Shown in pieces: positions 57,561-64,000 of a stretch of 64,000 bases of DNA (position 1 is the first letter of the stretch; each line of letters starts with the position of its first letter). The notes under the pieces were generated by a model that did no database searches, was not told the DNA's origin, and saw only the letters and a program-made list of their open reading frames with translations. Origin of the DNA: Neurospora tetrasperma FGSC 2508 (lineage: Eukaryota; Ascomycota; Sordariomycetes; Sordariales; Sordariaceae); the NCBI RefSeq assembly GCF_000213175.1, contig NW_009799101.1, positions 146,501-210,500 on the forward strand, read 5' to 3'. The position numbers and the translations under genes are program-made.

Positions 57561-58223
57561 TCAATAGAGGAGAAGAGGTAATGATTTAGACGATCGAAGG
57601 GGTGGTAGAGACGGAAGCGATGGAAGGTGGACAACCCAGGGGAAGCACAAGCCCTGAAGAGATAAAGGGCGTGTTCGTTCCGGCAGTAGTACAGTAACGG
57701 AAGCATTTTTTTAGTAGTAGAAGAGCTTTGGGTTAGGGTCAGAAGAGATTCCGTTACTGCACTACTGCCAGAACGAACACGGCCAAAGGGTTAGGGTTCG
57801 TGATTTACCCCTGAGCGTTTGTTTACTTCCATGCCAAGACAAAGCACCTCTGAAGCAGACGTTGTGCGAACAAGACGAAAAGAGAGAAAGGATCTTCTCA
57901 TTGTGTGTCCTGCAATCTAACATTATCATTCAGCATCAGAGATTTTGTCATACCCCCTGTTGCCCATCCATCACCAGCATTGAAAGACAGCTCCTTCCAA
58001 AGAGAACTCGCACAAGTACGCCAAGAAAACGCAAAAACTTGCTCAAAACTCCTTCCCTGCAATTGTCATATTTCAGATTTCCAAGTCCAACGCCTGCCTA
58101 CCCAAAGTACCTACCTGTCACTTCTCTGTGTGGTGCGCAACACCCGATTCTTTTGTGCAGCTGCCTGTCAAACATCCGCATCTTCCCCTTGCCCCGTTCA
58201 TCTTCCACTCCCCATCTCAACAC
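57561..58223. other. Intergenic between converging genes with a short TIR element
   Basis: This holds the inverted-repeat element at 57667-57784. Open plus-strand frames from 57862 onward are antisense to the kelch gene and were not accepted. Confidence 0.55.
57667..57784. mobile_element. 118-bp foldback/MITE with GGGC...GGCC ends
   Basis: The left arm GGGCGTGTTCGTTCCGGCAG and onward pairs with the right arm over about 36 bp with few mismatches. AAA flanks both sides (57664-57666 and 57785-57787). The ends resemble the 449-bp element at 5727 (GGGCGTATTTGGTTC), suggesting the same superfamily. No coding capacity. Confidence 0.65.
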
Positions 58224-60469
58224 TCACCTCCTATACCCCCCCTCATGCCCAAAATCCTCCTCAAATCTCCCTCCAGCCGGCGCACTCCCATACGCCCCCG
58301 ACGCAGAATACGGCGGTAACCCCCCATTGCCTCCAAACCGCCCACTATCCCCCGTCCCATTCCCCGGACTAGGCAACGAAGGCGACACCCCTCCTCTAGA
58401 GGAAATAGCATCGTCCCCCTCGCCCGTCGGGTACGACGGTCCCAAATCACTTGGACTCCTCGCATGTCCACGTCCTCGATACCCCGTGCTGGCGGTACTC
58501 TTCGCCGGCGTCACCGGCATCTCCAGTGGCAATCCAGGATTGTACTTGCTCTTCCCCTCCGCATTGTTATTGTCCCCCGCTTCCGCACCGGGTAACTCCA
58601 CCGGCACCGGCGGCGGCGGCGGCGCCAACGCCACGCCTCTATACCCATGTCCATGTGAGGAAGGAGGTAATTCCGTAGCGTGCTGCGAAGTATTATACGT
58701 CGGCGCCGCATCAGAGAACGTCGGGCTCGAAATGGCGGCACCACCTGGTCCGTCTGCCCATCCTGCTGAAGAACCAGGCGGGTGTTGATGCACCATTGGA
58801 CTAGTGGGATTACTTCCCGTGACGGTGCCGGGTGCACCGCCGACGCGAGGCTGTTTGTAGTGCTTCTGCCGACGACGGATGCAGAAGAAGCAGAGAGATG
58901 CGAGGGCCACGATGCCGCCTATTGAGGCGCCGACGGCAATACCTGCAATAGCCCCCGTGCTGAGTCCCTTTGATGTGCCAGGGGATGGATCACTGGTGGG
59001 CGTGACGTCGCGGGTGGCTGTTCGTTCGGCAATGCGCGGTTTGCGCGTCATGAGGGTGGACATGTCCGGGGCGTCGAAGCCGGTTCGGGGCGGGGCGGTG
59101 ATGGTGGCGCCGCCGGTGGGGTTGCCGCCTACGACGGTGAGGATGTCGGTGGGCAGCGTATAAGTGGTCAGGTTGGGCTGGAAGCGGGCCCAGATGGCTT
59201 TTTCGGGGTTGTCCTTGCCGAGAACCATGTTGTGTTGACCCATGACGGCGTCGGCGTCGCAAATGGTGGTGTCGTTGAGGGCGCGGCCGCCGATGACGAG
59301 CATTTGCGCGTTGTTGATTATGTTGCAGGAGCTCATGGCTTTGGGGAATTCGCCGGTTACGTTGGAGTTGGAGGGGTAGAGGCTGCGGATCCATTGGAAG
59401 GAGGGGATGGAGAGGACGTAGATGTCGTCGTAGCCGATGGGGTTGGACCCGAAGGAGGCGCCGCCGTAGATGTAGCTGTTGTTGTTAGGTACCTAATTGG
59501 TGCTTCGAGACAGGGGATGAAAGACGTACATGTTATAGGAAGACTGATCCTGAGCCACAGCCGCTCCTCCACAGAACAACCTCCTATCCTCCGGAGCTCT
59601 ACCTGATGTCTTCTGCGTATACCATCGGGTGTTTGCCAGATCATACATGAAGATGGTATCCAGCGGCTGCGGCGACACCGTGCCGTTGCCATTGTCTCGA
59701 ACACCGCCAAAGTAGGCCAACATCCCTCCATCACTAATGGGGAGATATATCATGGTCCCTTCGGCTCTTCTGACGTTATCCGGCCCGGTGAGATTGCTGA
59801 ACTCGCGCCTGTCCATGTCGTACTTGATCAGTCTGTCGGATGCCCGTCTAGTGCCTGACCAGCCGGGGACGGAGTTCTCGCTGAACCATCCTCCGTAGTA
59901 GAAAGCTTCGCCGCGTTCCGATATGGAGACTCCTGCCCCGTGACTTAAAGGGGTGATGATGCCACTGCTGGAGGGTGGTCCGAAGGAAGTCCAGTAGTTG
60001 TTGATGATGTCGTACCCGTACAGGATAAAGTTGCGTGGTGTCGACTGAGATTCTCCGCCGTAAGAATAGAGCCACTTGTTAATTGAGTCCTCCCACAGGA
60101 TACCGAAGCTGACACTAGGAATGGTTGCGTTCTTGGACAAATTGGCGTAGACGTTGGGCATCCCTCCCGTCTCGTGTTTGAGGTCGCTGTAGAGGAGGAA
60201 TTGGTCTAGCAAGTGTTAGTGGTAGATAGATGAGCCAACGATGCTCGGTACATAGGATACGCACTGCTGACGTTTGCTGAAGTCTCCGAATACGGCTTCC
60301 AGTTGACCAGACCACCGTCCACATAGAGCTTGTCGTCCACTACCGCTGACTGATGTCCGAATCGTCTACAGAAGTCCTTGATGGGGTCGAACTGGGCGAG
60401 TGACACCCGGATGAGATAGCAGAAAAGAAGCAGAGTCCTGCGTGTTGATGTCCCAGTGAAGCCGGCCAT
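58224..60469 (-). CDS. Kelch-repeat single-pass membrane protein
   Basis: Three exons (60469-60265, 60205-59530, 59475-58224) give 710 aa. Introns have GTGCGT and GTACGT donors, TAG and CAG acceptors. The start is MAGFTGTS (an in-frame ATG lies 5 codons upstream). A signal peptide (LLLFCYLIRVSLA) precedes kelch-like blades: RRFGHQSAVVDDKLYVDGGL, WLYSYGGES, AFYYGGWFSE, MLAYFGGVRDNG, RRLFCGGAAVA, YIYGGASFG and MLVIGGRAL. A Ser/Thr stalk follows, then a helix GAIAGIAVGASIGGIVALASL with a basic stop-transfer (IRRRQKH). The cytosolic tail is Pro/Gly-rich. The protein probably sits in the plasma membrane or wall with an extracellular propeller. Its ligand is unknown. Confidence 0.9.
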
Positions 60470-62413
60470 CTTGCTTATCGGCATCCCGCACCACCCTTAA
60501 AACCCGTCGTAGTAGTTGTGAGTAATGTGAAGCAAGGTGTTCGAGGGGACAGCTATTGATCGCGGTCAATGCCGAGTTCCGACCGGCATTCGATTCCCGC
60601 CGTCACATTGAAGATGAAACAGCAAGGCAAAAATCGTGATGAAAGGTAAGTGGAAAGATGGAAAGTGGAAGAGAAACCATGTCATTGATACGCATTGAAA
60701 AACATCCGGGGTATAAGGACTGGACCAGGCAGATGGGTCGTTATGTGATGTGGCTGGTTCTGGCCCGGAGCCCTCCCTCAGAGCCTCTTCGCTTCACTAG
60801 CCAATCCACTACACTGGTGTGGTGCAACGTTCGTAATTCGTAAAGCGAGAACAAACATTCAAGCTCGGAAATCCGTCCCCCTGGCAGCGGGCAGTTCGTC
60901 CCAGTCGTGTAGGTAGGTACCGTAGGTGAGCCAACAGCGTGCTAATAAGCTGCTGTCAGCTTGCATTATGAACAAACCCGTCACACCACCTTTTTCTGAC
61001 TGTGTTCACTTGGTTATGTGGCTGCCTCGGCCGTCTTTCGCCTCCGCGCTTCTGCGGTTCCGTCCCTGGCAAGTAAAAGATCGTTGACTGGCCCCATAGG
61101 GTTGATTCTCCTCTCGTTCATTCGCGGAACCGTAATGGATCCGCGCCGATAGGATCATACAGACCTTTAAAGTTGCGACAATAGGCTTGGCTCCATGCGA
61201 CGGCGGAGGCTGTATAGGCTGTATGGGTTGTACCAAACATGCGGGCTGACACCGGCAGCATCGAATCGCCAACGAGGATGGGTATGACAGGTGTGGTTGC
61301 ACCGCTCCAGGCTACCAGTCAGCAAGAGGCCAGCACCCGAGACTGGGTGACCCGGGTGAGCCGGGGCAGGCGTGGCGTTGCAGCTTGCATGAGGATCGCC
61401 GACGGCTGGCAGCAGAGTGGTTAAAGGCGAACATGAACCGAAGAGAATGTGGTGAGCAGAGAATAAGTAGGTAAGATGGGTGAGATAAGGGCAAAGACTC
61501 CTAACGGTTAACGTACCTCTTGCTCATGTCGGCAGTTTATCCGGGGACAACCTGGAGTCTTGTAGCGGAAAACCTGCCCGCACCCTACGATTTCCTACAC
61601 TTTCCTACACGTACCGTCCCATCCCATCCCCCACAGCCTCCCGGGGTTTTCTATCAATTTCTGGCTATATTTTGAGAGGACCAACAGGAGATGGTTCACG
61701 GTATACTACCTCAGGTTGTGTTCGGGGCCGGCGTGGTACGGTACGGGTTTTCCCTTGTGGGTGATGTTGTATTTCCAACCATTTTTCGAGAACCACAGTC
61801 CTATGAATGAAAGCCAGAAAATGCGTCGTGAATGTTAAAAGGTGCGTGTGCATCGATCTGCCTGGGAGTTTACAGTGTCGCTCCTGGCCCAGCAGGAAGA
61901 GCCGTCCATTCCTTCGTACCTACCTAGGTACCTATACGTACCTACTTCGGTTCGTAGCGTTCCTGTTTATTTCACTCCTCGTTTAAACCCCTCATCCATT
62001 TTGATTCCTCCCTGTCGATCGCGTCGAGTTTCCATGTCCTCTTTCGCTCTTCTTTCTCACAGCTTCCCCTGACGGCGGTTGAAACCCCAAGTCCACAGTC
62101 TTCAAAACACTCTTCACCTCTTCATGAACACGCATCGTACTTCTCCCCTTCTCTCCCTCCACCACCGCCCCAGAGCCCTCATTCTTGGTCCTCACCGTAG
62201 TCGCAGCCGACCCCTTCCGCGACAGCTTCTTCTTCTTACTTCCACTTTTCGTGCTTCCAGTTGCCCGCGTGGTGTGCACCACTCCCACCTCCAGATCCTG
62301 ACTTGCCGTTGTCAATTCCTTCTGCTGTCCCCTTTTTTGTTCCTTGTCCCCTCCTTCTCCACAGCCCTTCATCTTTTCCCCACTGCTTCTCCTCCTCCTC
62401 CTGTGCCTCGCCA
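60470..62413. other. 1.9-kb intergenic, possible extension of the MFS gene
   Basis: No independent gene was accepted. GTAGGTAGGTACC tracts lie near 60909 and 61920. Between 61992 and 62445 the minus strand has two open frames with charged, tail-like composition that could belong to the MFS gene if its frame shifted (see findings). Confidence 0.45.
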
Positions 62414-64000
62414 TCAACAGCTGCACCCCCCAAACCCCCCGGCAATCACCACCCCGAACCCCGCCAACGCCACCCCCAACCAGACCGCCATCCTCATCCC
62501 CTCCAGCCTGACGCCCACCAACACTTCACTCGTCTCGCTCAGCGCCGGCCCGGGTTTCCTCCCGCTTCTCTCCACCCCCGCGCGATCCCCGGCTTTCACC
62601 AGCGCATGTTTATGGATACTCCCCGCCAGCCCCAACCCGCAACTGATACTATAGTTGACCACGGTAGCCACCAAACTCGCAGCCATCCCCTGCTTCTCCC
62701 TCGGCAGCTGTTCGCTCAACAAGATAGTCGCCGCTGGAAAACTCAGGTTCATAGCGCCCGGCATGAGCAACACGGCGACAAAGGTATTGGCCCAGTAGGT
62801 CTGGTGCAGTGGCGTCAGCGCCAAAAGCAAAGTCCCCAGGAAGAAGAAGAACATGGCGATGAACATGATCAGCGAAACAGACACGCCGCGCCGCAAGAGG
62901 TACACTGTCAACAAGGCAAAGAAGACCCCTGTGGCAGCGACGGGGGAGGTCTCGAACGAGGTGAAGAGGGCTGAGTGCCCGCGTAGATGCTCGAGAAAGA
63001 TGTAGAGGTAATATACCCAGATGCCGTGGGAGGACCAGCCGGTGAAGACGATGGCGAGGACGAAGGCGGCGTGGGGCTGGAGACCGCTGCCGCCGCGGAG
63101 AGGGACGATGGGGTGAGTGGCGAAGCGCCGCTCGACGCAGACGAAAGCGAGGAGGGAGAGAAGGCCAAGGACGAGGAGGGCGCGAATGTAAGGAATGTGC
63201 CAGCCGACGAGGGGCGCTTGGTTCAGGGCGAGGTTGACCAAGACTAGGCCGGTGACACCGGTGATGGCACCGAGTGTGTCGAAGGTGGGCTCTTGTTGTT
63301 GTTGGCTGCCTTCGGTTTCTGCCTTGGTGTTGTGATCAAGGTCTCGCCCCGCCACCATGAAGGTGGTCAGTTCTGCACTGCTGCGGGCAGAAGGGAACTC
63401 GGAAGAAGGCAGAGGAATGATGAACCACGACATCATGACCAACACGGCGCAGGTCATGGATAGAAACCAGAAGCACCAGTGCCACGAGAGTTTCTCGGCT
63501 ACAAGCGAGGAGAGAATGGCGCCCGCCGTGGCTCCCGATGGCCCTGCTGCTCCAAAGCAAGCAAAAGCAATATTCCGTTTCAGTCCGATGGAGAATGTCC
63601 GTCCGATGATGGCTAAAGCGTTTGGGATGATCAGTGCTGGGCCCATACCCTGAAAAGCTCGGCAAGTGCTGAACCATATTAGATTGGTAGGGCCGCACGA
63701 GCCGCAGACCAGAGACCAGAGACTGAACCAGGCCCAGCCTATCATTACGAGGAGCTTGTGGCCGTGTATATCACCGAGTCGTCCTGGGGGGTTGTCAGTT
63801 AGTCAGTCATTATCCTCCTCCTGGCGGACGTTGATGTCACGCTTCATGAGAGGCTGTGAGGTTGTTGGTCGGGCTTACCAGAAGGAAGCATAAAAGTCCC
63901 GACAGTCATGCTATAAGCTGCCGAGAACCAGCTGAGGTTCCCATAGTCATGGATGTCAAAGTACTTGGCAAGGATAAGCATAGGAGCAACAGTCTGGTTC
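62414..64000 (-). CDS. MFS transporter, DHA2-like, 5' part outside window
   Basis: The C-terminal exon (63783-62414) and part of an upstream exon (63879 to the window edge) join in phase (GTAAGC donor, CAG acceptor). About 497 residues are visible. The upstream exon reads YGNLSWFSAAYSMTVGTFML. The main exon has LGDIHGHKLLVMIGW, FQGMGPALIIPNALAIIGRTF and GAAGPSGATAGAILSSLV, motif C of 14-TM antiporters. More helices follow, with a Gln/Glu loop between. It resembles yeast Atr1-type exporters. Export of toxic or secondary compounds is inferred. The stop at 62414 follows two G6 runs, and neighbouring frames remain open downstream. Confidence 0.85.

Noticed and set aside
57862-58788. 308-aa plus-strand open frame
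   Set aside because: It lies antisense to the kelch gene tail and its Pro/Ser composition is explained by the complementary Gly/Pro codons.

Overview
The window is nuclear DNA of a filamentous ascomycete, most likely Neurospora or a close relative in the Sordariales. This is inferred from short introns (about 50-300 nt, GTRNGT donors, CTAAC/CTGAC-type branch points), pyrimidine-rich leaders, many TAGG/CCTA low-complexity tracts between genes, and a very AT-rich first 2 kb that looks like a RIP-inactivated repeat. All names come from reading motifs; no search was run.

Layout. 1-2.1 kb: AT-rich repeat relic. 3.5-5.0 kb: orphan gene (minus). 5.7-6.2 kb: non-autonomous PIF/Harbinger-like element with TAA target duplications. 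7.4-9.2 kb: MFS transporter (3 exons). 10.4-10.6 kb: first of three copies of a Tc1/mariner-like MITE. 11.1-15.2 kb: 1306-aa aromatic-acid-exporter-family membrane protein. 16.6-18.3 kb: unknown gene whose reading frame seems to change at a G6 run. 19.0-21.9 kb: Upf1/MOV10-type SF1 helicase (minus). 22.3-23.7 kb: HPP-family membrane protein (minus). 23.7-26.9 kb: no convincing gene. 26.9-28.1 kb: Dom34/Pelota. 29.4 kb: small His-rich protein. 30.4-34.6 kb: WDR44-like WD40 protein. 35.7 and 40.4 kb: two intron-bearing tRNA-Pro genes (CGG and AGG), with a secreted FAD-linked oxidase (minus) between them. 42.0-43.8 kb: second FAD-linked oxidase of a different covalent type. 44.15 kb: MITE copy 2. 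44.6-45.7 kb: orphan acidic gene (minus). 46.7-50.2 kb and 51.5-53.2 kb: a divergent pair of unusual proteins, one with a beta-rich N-terminus and a membrane-active-looking helical C-terminus, the other a soluble beta-rich protein. 53.3 kb: MITE copy 3. 53.7-54.9 kb: NmrA-like gene (minus). 56.1-57.6 kb: secreted GH43 arabinofuranosidase with AbfB domain. 57.7 kb: short inverted-repeat element resembling the 5.7-kb one. 58.2-60.5 kb: kelch/single-TM protein (minus). 62.4-64.0 kb: 3' part of a 14-TM-type MFS transporter cut by the window edge.

The genes do not form an obvious biosynthetic cluster. Housekeeping genes (Dom34, WD40, helicase, tRNAs) are mixed with secreted or transport functions. 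The least explained parts are the divergent 46.7-53.2 kb pair and the MITE family that sits between genes. Exon limits were worked out by hand from splice consensus and frame continuity.
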